From Cladorhizidae sp. MBARI D1340-BT2 (Eukaryota; Porifera; Demospongiae; Poecilosclerida; Cladorhizidae), in assembly GCA_028752905.1 (NCBI GenBank), contig JAQNBH010000013.1:10840897-10904896 (forward strand): DNA of 64,000 nucleotides. Reading direction: 5' to 3'. The number at the start of each line of letters is the position of its first letter. Position 1 is the first letter of the stretch. The notes beneath the pieces were generated by a model. The model ran no database searches. It was not told the DNA's origin and worked only from the letters and a program-made list of their open reading frames with translations. A program made the translations under genes and the position numbers. Positions 48,948 through 62,100 of the stretch are shown in pieces.

Positions 48948-50597
48948 ATCATATATATATGTAGATAAAATGATTAGATTATGTAACACACAGAATACTT
49001 ATACTCTTTGATGGTCAGCACAAGAATACTTATAATGCATCTTTGACCCTAGGCATATTCAAAAGGATATCTGCCAGTCTAAGGCCCACAAGCAACTCTA
49101 TAGCATAGAGCAATCAATAAATATGCATAGATAGGGTTTAGCTATAAACAGAAAAGAAATCGCTAGCCAGTGAACAAGATCAATGGCTCTTCTAAGGTTT
49201 AGCTACTTACCTTAGCATCGAAATGCTATTTATCAATTTTATATCCAGATAGAACAATAATCTCAGAAATAATTCCAATTTTTTCCCCGGTAAATATTAT
49301 CATAGATGACGTAGTACTTATTAGGGTCACACCCATTCATTGTTAGAAAAATTTGCATTTAGTATCTGGCTGGTAGTGGTGATTAACCAAGGGAGTGGTG
49401 ACAAAGTTCTGCTTGTGTCTTCCTCTACCAAGCAGAGCCACCAAGAAAGTTAAAATGATCTAGCTCTAGATAGCTAACTGATCAAACTATTATTATTTCC
49501 TAAAAGAAGCCCAGAATTGCTACCTAGCTAGCTCTAATAGAATACTAGCTATTAATTTTACTCGAGCTAATATACCTAACTGCTCATGTACGTCCTTCAG
49601 CCTATTATAATTATCTATAATTATTGACACATCTCTATTCCACATTGTCACATGGTTATGTAGAGTTAATAACAAAGTAATAGAATGTATTATGCCTGAC
49701 CACAAAGATTCAGCTACAGCATATTACAGAGGACGACATCCAACAGTCTAAGCATTTCTACACCACAAAAGCATATTTATAGCCTTTCACTAGCTGGTAA
49801 GTTTGCCAAAGAAACAGTTTGGCCGTACAGTAACTAGCTAGGTAGTGACTAACAATGTAAGAGGTTGATGTTACTGCTAGCTTGTCCTAGTATCGATGTG
49901 GTAGGTTTTATCATTGAACAGCAAATCTTGGCTGCGCTGGTACCAAATATTCGGTAGTAGACAACTTAATGCATATTAGCTCACACCCATTCTTCTGTCA
50001 GCAGAATGCCCAGAAGAGATTGGTATCCAGCACAATCTTCTCATTTTAAAAGAAACAGAGCTATCACAGAAGGTAAGATGATCTATTGTTAGGTAACTAA
50101 TAGACTATCAACTGCCTGACAGTTCCTTCTAGAAGCTCAAATTGCGAGTTCTAAACTACTTTGTTCTTAATTACAATTATGACCATGAGCTAGGCAGCAA
50201 GCTTATATAGAATGCTGGTAGTTAGTTTTATTGTGGCTAAACTCATTATATCTAAATCGTATCAGATGATAGTTTGTTGAAATAAATTGGTTTATGATAA
50301 ATTTTATCTTACCTCCAAATGCAGGTGAATATGTTCTGAACAAAGAGATTCTGTAAAACCAGTTCTTCAAATGAAAAATTATTGCTGTTAAATTGAAATA
50401 ACCTGCGCAATCAGGAACAAATCTAGAGGATTGAACTGAACTGAAAGTGGGTGTGGCAAGAAGCCAGATAACTGCGACAAGAGGGTAGCTGAAAACTATA
50501 ATGAGGAGAAGTTGTTTGTTCTTTGGAAGGTCAAAGAAGCTACACTGCCACTAGGCTACTGATAGACACAATAGCATTGGTTGTCATCCACATTACC
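48948..50597. other. Spacer and probable 3' UTR side of SYTL-like gene, unit 2
   Basis: Counterpart of 20987-22633, with a few substitutions and small indels. No gene seen. Confidence 0.4.
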
Positions 50598-53500
50598 CTA
50601 GAAGTTGTTGTCAGAGTCGTCACTTTGGAGCCTGTCCAAGTATTCAGGCCAAAAATCATGGTCAGATGGTAACTGCTGCAAGTGATTCTATGCTTATTTT
50701 ATAGTAAGAATGTATGAAGAAGAGATGCCAGTTTCTTATAAAAAGACGTTACAATGCACGAATATTTTACTGCCAAATAACACAGGGTTAGCGGTCTCAC
50801 TCGATTGCTGACCACGAAAGAGTTAAGAATAAAAGAGCAAGCAATGTTCTAAATTTAGTTGTGTAGAGGCAATATAGCTTATTATATACACATTTAGGCA
50901 GATTCCTCTCTTTGTAAGAAAGCAAAGTATTACAGGTGAGCTGTAGGACTACTCCACATGTAGCAGAGCCATGACATATGCAGACATCAGCTGCAGCTAC
51001 TGGAAATAAAATACCAAACAGTTGGCTAATGATAACTCAATATATTTTTTTCCTGCGTTTATTTATATTTTTTATGGTTAATTTTTAACTTAATTTTATT
51101 TATTAACTATTGTTTTATATGCTTATTTGTGGTATACCAACCAGTGCAGTAGTCCGTGCTCTTGAAAATTAAAAGGACGTGAAACTCTAGTTGGTTATTG
51201 CATCTGTCTGGGCTTCTATTAGAGGTTGCAATTACAATGGATTGAAACAATTATTATACAAGTTATATCCATCTTTAGGAGGTTGGTATTTCTTGTTCTT
51301 GCACTGCATCCTAGCAACAACTATAAGCACTTTTCTCCCTTTCTTATCAAAAACAAAGTCATGCGAAAGTTGCAATCCAAAATAGTTACTATGTGCTCAT
51401 TACGATTCCCGAGAACCATGGCCAGAATAGGAGTAATTGAGTTGAGCATATCTGCTGTACACATCTAAAGTCATTTACAGTTTTCTAGGCTCTGTTTTAT
51501 TACAATTACTATTATCGAGAAATTAGAATATCTGATACAGTTCATACATCTACTTATACTTTGGAAATGAATTTGACAATTCAAGATGCATTATTGATCA
51601 AATCAATGCACCCATGTGCTTCAGTATTTTGGCCATGTAGCAAAGTAAGAACATCAGTCTTGGTCATCTTCAGATGCCTTGCAACCAAAATATCGGGTTG
51701 AATTCAAGTTTGTTAGAAACTTGCTTGTTCAGAACGTTCACTACCAATACTTTCCACATTACTACAAACATGATCTGCTTCAAATATTAATCAGACATTG
51801 ATAGGTACATGAAGGAGTCATCTCTGCCATAAAATATTCTCTTACACTTGGTCATGTTGTAGTATTTGGACCTAGTCTATGCATGTATTGCTTACCATAT
51901 CTTCCAAACTGAACCAATGTTTTGTTGGGTCATTGAGGTCCAGGTCCTTAAGAGAAAGTGTGACCCGTCCTAAAAATCTGTTCTTTCTGAACCGATTCTT
52001 GTTCCATACACTCATGTTCAGTGTGCACATTTCCAATTCAGACACTTCAACCTTATACTAAAAGAAGACAAAATCACTGTTAAAGAATGATGTAAAATCA
52101 TGCATCCACCATTGTACCTTCATAAGTGCATTGTATTCTGGGTTCATTGTTTTCATTTTGACGTCATTCTTTTTCTTGCAGTGTCTTCTTTGGTCAAAGA
52201 CAAGATTAGTCTTGACATAAGGGTTAGCATGACCCCTTTTATTTATATCTGCAAGATCCTGACATTTACAAACTTGCACCTCCAGTTCACCTTTCCTATA
52301 AACAATTCCAAGCATAATAGCTCCTCTGAGGCCAGAAATAGGTTTGTTATCCGAGATAGAAACCTTCTCCGTGATATGAAACAGTTCCTGCAGATAGGAT
52401 TTAGAAATTCATAATCCCATCATCTCTAAGGTACTAAGCAAAACTCTGCTGGTACCCATCTATTAGGCATGTGCATCTGCATTCACATGCTTACCTTATC
52501 CTGTTGAGGTGGAGTGTGCATGGCATTCGCATCCAGTGCACTCAGACAATACTCATTTGATTCAGAACTAGTTAGTCTTGGAGTAAGTGTAGGTGGAATG
52601 GGAGAACTTGGAGCAGTAGAAGTTGGAGTGGGTGATGGCCAATGGGAGGAGGAGGAGGGAATAGGCTGAAATGGAACAGTTGGCTTTGAATTTTCCCCAA
52701 TTTTCTCCTTGTTTGGTATGGATCCTGTTGCAGATGAGCTGGACACTGTTGTGAGTCCAGCTTCTTGAGACAGTGCCATAAATTCTTCTGCAATATATTA
52801 TTATACTTCTTAAAACGACACTGGATGGAAAAAACACAATAGCACCTACTCACCCATCATGTCTATCAAGAAGCTCATCTTAAAGAAGCCACTGCCTTGT
52901 GTCCTCCCTATGTATTTAGTGGTGGTGGTGCTGGTTATAGTAGCAGCATATGTAGGTGGAATGACAGGAAGGGGAGGGGAGATGAATCCATACGTTTTGG
53001 TCCAGCCATCTACAGAACTAGGATGATATTCAATGGAGGTTAAACTAAATAGAGTCTGGAACATTATCAGCCATTCAAACAGAAACCATTGTTAGTTTCA
53101 TAGCTTATTCAGTCAGGACAGAGATGAGCTTATTTATTCTTAATGTTGGTCTTGAAAATTTGGAATGCTTTGTGTGGCTTTTTGGCTAATAAAAGATCAT
53201 AACATGTGTTGTGAAACTACATTATTTTGACTGCGAAAATTATTTGTCAATCAAATGTTTATCACATATTGTTTGCTCATTGAAAATAACTCGTGTGAGC
53301 TACTAGTTTAACTATAAGTATGCATAAAGTAGCATCTACTCATTATCTCTTGTTTAATATTAATCAAAAAAATTATATTTCAAAGAATTTTTTAACATAT
53401 AAATCTGCACAGCATCCACACAATCGGTACTGAGAACTTGAGGATTTATATTTACATTGTTTACATGCACATTTAGGATGCATCTAATTCAGCTACCACC

Positions 53501-56081
53501 CTAAACACTGTGCATGTACAAATTGAACTTTTGTAAAATTATTAATTGTCAGGGTATTTTAAGGTAAAACCTCAAAACAGAGTTCATACATTAAATATGC
53601 ATACTGACCTGTAGCACACCTTTTCAACAACAGCATCTTCTAAACTACAATGCATTTCAATCACTCAAATTTTATCATGACACTTTCTTGTGATAAAAAT
53701 AGAATCATAAACACTAATCCTTCTAATAATATTTCTATGCCAGCTTGACCTGTCATTGTAAATAGTACACCTCACAGCAGAAATATACACATTTTTCCAA
53801 TTATGATTTTAGAATATAAATTTGATAAAAGATTTTAAACTGAAGGAATTTCAGTCACTACATTTAATTACGTGAAAGTTTATTTTATTATTGTATGAGA
53901 CTGTAGCAGAGATAGATATGTACTGTGTGATGTCAGTGCTGGAGGCTGCAATGTCTAAGGCCATTATTATGGTAGCTGTAGCTCTGCTATAATTGACTCA
54001 ACAGAGGATGGATGTCAACACTATGAATCCTACAGTAGCTGTATGTGCACATTTAGGGACTTTCCCATAAAGTTTCTCAGGGGCTGCTCATCACTTGTGT
54101 CAAGAGCTGCATGAGTTACTCCAGTGAGATCTTGTGCAGTGTCCTTGGGGGCTCCACAACTGAACAAGCACACATGCATACTAAAGCAGTTGTTTCAAGA
54201 CAAAGGTTAACTAAAATTTGACTGTCAGGGAAATCAACAGGACCATTCCCTGACTTTTCAAACAATAACCCACCATAACCACAGCAACCACAACCCACAG
54301 CACCACAACCCCAAGGACACAACAATGGAGACTGTTCTAGAGCAATCTAGGCATATCAGGCTACTGTTAGAAAATGCCTGGATATATATGTATTGTAAGG
54401 CACCAGAGTGACACTCTGGAGTTTTGTCTGATAGTTGAAGGTGTATGCTTACTTCCCTGACAGGGACAAAGAGATAGAGAGAGTCAACATGAGGGGTGAC
54501 ACCAGAGTAAGGTCCTAAGTATAGAGGACTGAGACTTGGGTCACGGAGATCAGTGGTCTAGGTAGGGTGATTGGTGGAGTAACCAATCCCTGGAGTACCT
54601 AGTATTCACCCAGAGTTAGCTAACCGCTCGGGCTATAACAGTACCATTTTTTTTTGAGGAAGGAAGGTTTTAGGCGAGGGTGAAATTTCCCCAACAGTCA
54701 CCCTCACATTATTAGAGGGTTTTGTGGTTGCTTTTGGTTTTTCAATTAAGTAGATTTGGCTTTAATTAAGATGATCAACCATTAGAATCAATTCCACTTC
54801 TATACTTACCACTTCATCTCACAGATATTGCAGTGGAATTTTCCTTTGCACTCCTTGCACACCAAGTATCGACAAGTACGACAATGACTTCCAGTTTTCC
54901 TGAGCCGTCCAAGATGGCATGAACATATGGAACAGACGCGCTTTGCTTTTAACTCAAATTGTTTCTCTCTCCTGATTTCATAGAGTAACCTCTCACAGCT
55001 GAAAAACATATTAATTAAACACATCACATCTTAATCATATATCTTGTGCATTGATCAGTTATTAATAAGTCAAGAGCAACTTCATTCTAATACGAATGCT
55101 CTTTAGAACCACTTAATTTTGGATTGCTGATAGGTTATAAATGCATGCTATCATATCTTCTTACGAATAGGAATGCCCAATATCACTAGCAACAGTTGTT
55201 GACGGGAGGGCAATATTATTGTGAAATTATTTATTGACTGAAAATGGTTGTACTGTAAATACACATCTGAGCATAATGTGTACCAACATTCAGCAAACAT
55301 TCAGCAAACATTCAGCAAACATTGAATCTGGTTAATTTCACACATAGTAAACATACAGCCTTACTTATTTGAAAATATGATGCCTTCCACAGGATAGCAT
55401 GCTATGAATCTACCACTATGTTCTGCTTTGATCCATCTAATCCTCAGCAGCCAAGACTAAAAAAAAGTATTCCACAGATTCAAATCTGGTCCAAATCAGC
55501 ACTGGACTGTTTGGCTTGGATGACCTTGATGTGGCTGAAATATAATGGCAGATAGGCTTCTTACTGGAGATAGGCTTGTTTCTAAAGCCAATCGGTCTTC
55601 AAGATTGTCAATCACGAGCAAGAATGTTAGACACACTGAACTTCAGAAGTAATCAACAAACTCTAACTTGAGATAGCATAGATAGAAGAACTCACCACAA
55701 TTTGAAATTTATAGCCTTCATTCCTGATGAATGCTTGGAACATGGAGGGAGTAAATTTCAAGTTGATTATAGAGAAAACTCCTTGGATTTTGTATTTGTG
55801 TTAGTTAATGTTGCTGAGATCATCCCTGTAGCCAAACCACTATCACATCCTTAACCTTGTGATTCTATCAACATTAACATTAACTATTGCTAGACACATA
55901 ATTGTAAGTAACGTAGCTACATGTCCCTAAAGAAAAGGGGAAAAAACTCGACTCCAGAGTGGGCTCAAAACTTGCCTGCCACATCACCAACTTACTCCAA
56001 TAATTTCCTTCTCACTTTCTCGAGCAATTCATCATCTACCTTGGTATCACCCAGTGGTATCATCTTCTCAAGATTTTCCAT
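50598..56081 (-). CDS. Synaptotagmin-like (SYTL/Slp-type) Rab-effector protein, copy across units 2 and 3
   Basis: Second full copy with the same architecture: 55996-56081 (ATG at 56081), 54810-54998, 54051-54159, 52854-53055, 52495-52787, 52118-52387, 51896-52057, 50598-50675. All splice sites and phases are conserved. The zinc-finger exon is identical at the protein level to the unit 1/2 copy, and I saw no frameshift in any exon. One visible change in the last exon turns Cys into Tyr. Conservation of all reading frames suggests that both copies are, or recently were, functional paralogues. Confidence 0.72.
51896..52387 (-). CDS. C2 domain exons of SYTL-like gene, unit 2
   Basis: Exons 52118-52387 and 51896-52057 with the same 60-bp intron. 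The predicted protein is identical to the unit 1 copy over these exons. Confidence 0.78.
52495..53055 (-). CDS. Linker exons of SYTL-like gene, unit 2
   Basis: Exons 52854-53055 and 52495-52787, same splice sites and frame as 24526-25086. A few substitutions and no indels. Confidence 0.6.
54810..54998 (-). CDS. Slp-homology-domain zinc-finger exon, unit 3
   Basis: Third intact copy of the eight-Cys exon. Two base changes against unit 2 are silent, so the protein is identical. Donor and acceptor are intact. Confidence 0.75.
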
Positions 56082-56272
56082 ATAAATTTTTATAGTAGCA
56101 GTTCCTAGACGCTAGCGCTGTGTTGGAGCCATGCGCACTGTAGTTTTGGCCACACCCCCTGTCGTTACGACGACTTGCGAGCTGCCTAAAGACTCGATCT
56201 AGCGTCTGTTGACGCTAGCTTGACCAATCAGATTGCTTCATATTTCCACGTGTCATATCGTAGTTCTAATTA
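56082..56272. promoter_or_regulatory. Candidate divergent promoter, unit 3
   Basis: Counterpart of 2017-2199 upstream of the SYTL-like copy starting at 56081. Motifs are retained. Confidence 0.4.
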
Positions 56273-56692
56273 ATGCCAATTTGTCAGGAGGATGAAAAGT
56301 TAGTTGAGGCTGTGCGAAGCTTTGTATGTCTTTGGAAGGTAGGATCAAGCCCTTACAAGGATCTACGAGCTAAAGAGAGTTGCTAGCAAGGTAAACTACG
56401 TAGCTACTGAATTAAATTATCTTAGTAGTCATATTCCCATATTCATAATGTTGTTTAGGTTGGAGAAGGCTACACATCGGATGGATGCATCTAGAGGTGG
56501 AGGATTTTTAGGGACAAATTTGTGAGGGAACTGAAAAGGACCAAGAAGAAGAAGTCTGGAGATGCTGGGCCTGTTGTGGTGTCCAGTGGGCACAAGAAGA
56601 ATGTAGCGAGGTTGAATATTGATCCCTCTTCAGAAACCTTTCACCCCACTACCCCTCATTCCCATGATTCTATGGATTATTACAACTATTGA
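56273..56692 (+). pseudogene. MADF-domain relic, unit 3
   Basis: Third copy with the same shared stop. It is closer to unit 2 than to unit 1 in the second half. Confidence 0.48.
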
Positions 56693-56896
56693 ACTAGTGC
56701 ATTATATCGCATTTTGTTCAGTGAATGAATGATATAGATAATTAGTTGAGTTCTGCGAACATAGCTGTACTGCCAATCAACTTCTCCAGCAGGAGTACAG
56801 AAGTATTCTTGAAACCTTCCCTGATCTCCACAGCAGACTGAGAATGTCTTGATAAAAAAGAAATAAACAACGCATATGCAACTATCGAGATAAATT

Positions 56897-57013
56897 ATGG
56901 CTAAATATTGGACGTACCCACACTCTGTTCTGCCTTCTATTCCTCCTCCTCCGCCTCCTGAGCAAAAGAATCAAAATAAGGGGGAAAGAGGGCTGCGTCT
57001 GTGCTTTCTAATG
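56897..57013 (+). CDS. Short proline-rich exon-like frame, unit 3
   Basis: A 39-codon version whose in-frame deletion differs from that in unit 2. Same donor. Confidence 0.3.
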
Positions 57014-58934
57014 GTAAGTCTAATTTGTTATTTTGTTACGCCATAATATTTTCCTAGCTCATTATAGGCTATTCCAGTGCGGACCGTAAGCCGTTTAAAT
57101 TTGACCTCAGGACCTGTAAGGAATAATCTTCAGGTTAGGCGGGAGGAAAACGTTCTCACGAAGGGTGTCTGGAGACTACAAAATTGACGTTCAAAGTACC
57201 TATATTCCCGATGAAGGCTATATAGAGCATCTGGCTAGTGGAAATATCTAGTTCAATTTGACTATTAAGAAGGTAATTTTAATAGTAAGTTTGTGGTTCA
57301 AGGTAATCAAGACCAATTCATTCATCGAGCTGCATGCAAAGCTAGTAAAACATGATGTGGAACTTGTAGTTGATGATGTAGAACACTTTTATATTGTCAT
57401 AATACTGTTGTTGAGAGAAATCTTCTAAGAAAAACGATCATATTGATTTTGTGTGTGAACATGAATACGATGCACGCTCTTATCAAGCAGTGCTTAGTTT
57501 GAACCATAAACTCAATACCATTGACTTGTGATATTTTTGCCAATTGGAAGGTACCTTATGTTCTTTAAAGTTACTTGTACTTGTTTCAAATGCAGTTATA
57601 TAGGAAGTACGATGAAGTCCAGTGCGTAACAAAACCACCTGTCTAGATGTATGAAGGGCATCATATAGATCAAAATATACACTGTGAAAATTGCAACGCT
57701 TCCTTCTTACATGTGACATTTTGAAGAACAGGTATCTTTTCTCTTGTGTAGATTTTAAGCTTATAAGCAATCCACATGTGTGGATATCTGCAAAGTAAGT
57801 GCAAGGAGAGAAACATTCATGCAATCACACGGCATTGTTGTGCCTAGAGTCACACCACACCCACATTTATTTACACATGAAACACGGCTACAGCTGCTCA
57901 TGTTTAGGCCATGATTGCCACTGTCGCTGCAGAAAATTATGGCTGTCATTGATAAGCACTGAACAAAATTAGTCACGTAGTTATTGTTCATGTTTGGTGG
58001 CTGGTTGCAAAATGGCGTAAGGCAGTGCTGGTGAGAGCCTTTCATATTGAGCCATCTTTTCTGAAATAACAACCTTCATCCATCTCATATCTTCAACTGT
58101 AGACATCTTTAAACCGGCATGTACAATTTGCAGACAACACCATCCAATCAGTTAGTTCTGTTGGTGTCCAGATTTTTCAGTGTCTCTATACAAACCTGTA
58201 CGACAGCTGCTTATTAAAAACCATTTGAAGAAACACTAAGTTTTAGATGCCCATATGTTTCTGACAGGCTCCAGTTAAAAATGAAAAGTGTCCTCACATA
58301 GCTCTTGAAACCTAATCACAGCAAGTAGAAAAACCTCAGTGTCTGAGGAATAGATAGTATTTTGTTGGCATTATCAATGGCATGGAGCAACAGGCTTCTT
58401 CTTGGTTGCTCTTGAGGTGGATAAATTCCTTGTAATTTGCTATGCATTTTGCCCCCTCAATAAACATTTTCGTGATTGTTCATGCACCATTAAAAGGATC
58501 AAATAATTCCTCCTTACTTGAAACAGATTTATTTATCACAACTTGATCTGTTCAGCCGCAAGCGGTAATCTTGGGAAAAGAAACAAATTCTGCTTACGAT
58601 ATTTTAGGTTGATATTTGGTTTAGAATTACAGACCATTACCTTAGAAGTAAACAAGCTTATATTTTGTTAGGCATTTTCCATTTAGGTTTCCTGATGTAA
58701 CACTCATATAATTTCCATGTAATTTATAAATATACAAGCGCCATTTCTTCTTAGGACACCACAGGTTAATTCTATACTCTCACTAACAATGACTTTGTCT
58801 GTGGAGGTGACCTTGATCCTATACTGACATGAGATTCTTTTCCTCGCTCTCCTTGATAAATAGATTAGTTAAATGTCTGTGCATTAGAGTAGTAAGCTTT
58901 ACAGTGATGCACTTGTGAGTCTCTGTTATGGCAG

Positions 58935-59163
58935 TTGAAAGACCACAGTGATGTGTGTGTGTTTTCTGTAAAAGCTCAACCATCTGTTGCACTTCTCCCA
59001 CTAGCTATATTAGTTCTGGTCAAAGAGGAAAATGTTTATGGGTACACTTCAATTGAATGTTTTTTTACCAGTCCTCCAGAGGTGCTGATTGCATGCTTTA
59101 TATCCTATGACATCACATTACATCATCAGAAAAATGATGTATGTAACATCATATATGAAAAAT
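58935..59163 (+). CDS. Exon-like frame of an unrecognised gene, segment A unit 3
   Basis: Third copy of the 229-bp frame, intact. It sits just left of the 534-bp array, so any downstream exon in that interval would now be repeated nine times. Confidence 0.33.
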
Positions 59164-59195
59164 GTGAGTTGTATAATTATAATTATACTCCCTTG

Positions 59196-62100
59196 TTAAA
59201 AAGTGTTAGTGCTTCACTCCTCCTAACCGTCCCCCCATAAAGCAAGCCACAACATCTGCAGCAGCTATGGTACACAAGAGTTTACCATAATCTTCGTATA
59301 AAAATAAACAGCATAAAGTCATTTGAGTTTGGGTCTGGGGCATTTAAGCTTTAGTTAGATAGCTTGATAAAAACACAGTTGCATCCCGGTAGCTATTTTT
59401 AACATGCATACCTAGTGTAATCACTTCAATAGACACTCCATGCGCTGCCACCAACCAACCATCATCCATCATGCTGCCTTCTCGTATACAACTAGTCACA
59501 AAAAAATATTGTTCAATTTTAAGCATGTTTGATATTTTTGGTGAAATTATTTCCAAAATTTTTAGCCTGCAAGGTTGCAACATTCGTTTTAAATTCTTTG
59601 TGATCTCTTAAAGATATCTACTTTCATCATAATTATATGCACAAGAAGATATATTGCCCTAATTAACCAATTCTCGCAAAGACAAAAGTTTTTGCTTAAG
59701 TAGTGGTGAGTGCTCAATTAGATCAATCTTTAAAAAGTGTTAGTGCTTCACTCCTCCTAACCGTCCCCCCATAAAGCAAGCCACAACTTCTGCAGCAGCT
59801 ATGGTACACAAGAGTTTACCATAATCTTCGTATAAAAATAAACAGCATAAAGTCATTTGAGTTTGGGTCTGGGGCATTTAAGCTTTAGTTAGATAGCTTG
59901 ATAAAAACACAGTTGCATCCCGGTAGCTATTTTTAACATGCATACCTAGTGTAATCACTTCAATAGACACTCCATGCGCTGCCACCAACCAACCATCATC
60001 CATCATGCTGCCTTCTCGTATACAACTAGTCACAAAAAAATATTGTTCAATTTTAAGCACGTTTGATATTTTTGGTGAAATTATTTCCAAAATTTTTATC
60101 CTGCAAGGTTGCAACATTCGTTTTAAATTCTTTGTGATCTCTTAAAGATATCTACTTTCATCATAATTATATGCACAAGAAGATATATTGCCCTAATTAA
60201 CCAATTCTCGCAAAGACAAAAGTTTTTGCTTAAGTAGTGGTGTGTGCTCAATTAGATCAATCTTTAAAAAGTGTTAGTGCTTCACTCCTCCTAACCGTCC
60301 CCCCATAAAGCAAGCCACAACTTCTGCAGCAGCTATGGTACACAAGAGTTTACCATAATCTTCGTATAAAAATAAACAGCATAAAGTCATTTGAGTTTGG
60401 GTCTGGGGCATTTAAGCTTTAGTTAGATAGCTTGATAAAAACACAGTTGCATCCCGGTAGCTATTTTTAACATGCATACCTAGTGTAATCACTTCAATAG
60501 ACACTCCATGCGCTGCCACCAACCAACCATCATCCATCATGCTGCCTTCTCGTATACAACTAGTCACAAAAAAATATTGTTCAATTTTAAGCACGTTTGA
60601 TATTTTTGGTGAAATTATTTCCAAAAATTTTATCCTGTAAGGTTGCAACATTCGTTTTAAATTCTTTGTGATCTATTAAAGATATCTACTTTCATCATAA
60701 TTATATGCACAAGAAGATATATTGCCCTAATTAACCAATTCTCGCAAAGACAAAAGTTTTTGCTTAAGTAGTGGTGTGTGCTCAATTAGATCAATCTTTA
60801 AAAAGTGTTAGTGCTTCACTCCTCCTAACCGTCCCCCCATAAAGCAAGCCACAACTTCTGCAGCAGCTATGGTACACAAGAGTTTACCATAATCTTCGTA
60901 TAAAAATAAACAGCATAAAGTCATTTGAGTTTGGGTCTGGGGCATTTAAGCTTTAGTTAGATAGCTTGATAAAAACACAGTTGCATCCCGGTAGCTATTT
61001 TTAACATGCATACCTAGTGTAATCACTTCAATAGACACTCCATGCGCTGCCACCAACCAACCATCATCCATCATGCTGCCTTCTCGTATACAACTAGTCA
61101 CAAAAAAATATTGTTCAATTTTAAGCACGTTTGATATTTTTGGTGAAATTATTTCCAAAATTTTTATCCTGCAAGGTTGCAACATTCGTTTTAAATTCTT
61201 TGTGATCTCTTAAAGATATCTACTTTCATCATAATTATATGCACAAGAAGATATATTGCCCTAATTAACCAATTCTCGCAAAGACAAAAGTTTTTGCTTA
61301 AGTAGTGGTGTGTGCTCAATTAGATCAATCTTTAAAAAGTGTTAGTGCTTCACTCCTCCTAACCGTCCCCCCATAAAGCAAGCCACAACTTCTGCAGCAG
61401 CTATGGTACACAAGAGTTTACCATAATCTTCGTATAAAAATAAACAGCATAAAGTCATTTGAGTTTGGGTCTGGGGCATTTAAGCTTTAGTTAGATAGCT
61501 TGATAAAAACACAGTTGCATCCCGGTAGCTATTTTTAACATGCATACCTAGTGTAATCACTTCAATAGACACTCCATGCGCTGCCACCAACCAACCATCA
61601 TCCATCATGCTGCCTTCTCGTATACAACTAGTCACAAAAAAATATTGTTCAATTTTAAGCATGTTTGATATTTTTGGTGAAATTATTTCCAAATTTTTTA
61701 TCCTGCAAGGTTGCAACATTCGTTTTAAATTCTTTGTGATCTCTTAAAGATATCTACTTTCATCATAATTATATGCACAAGAAGATATATTGCCCTAATT
61801 AACCAATTCTCGCAAAGACAAAAGTTTTTGCTTAAGTAGTGGTGTGTGCTCAATTAGATCAATCTTTAAAAAGTGTTAGTGCTTCACTCCTCCTAACCGT
61901 CCCCCCATAAAGCAAGCCACAACTTCTGCAGCAGCTATGGTACACAAGAGTTTACCATAATCTTCGTATAAAAATAAACAGCATAAAGTCATTTGAGTTT
62001 GGGTCTGGGGCATTTAAGCTTTAGTTAGATAGCTTGATAAAAACACAGTTGCATCCCGGTAGCTATTTTTAACATGCATACCTAGTGTAATCACTTCAAT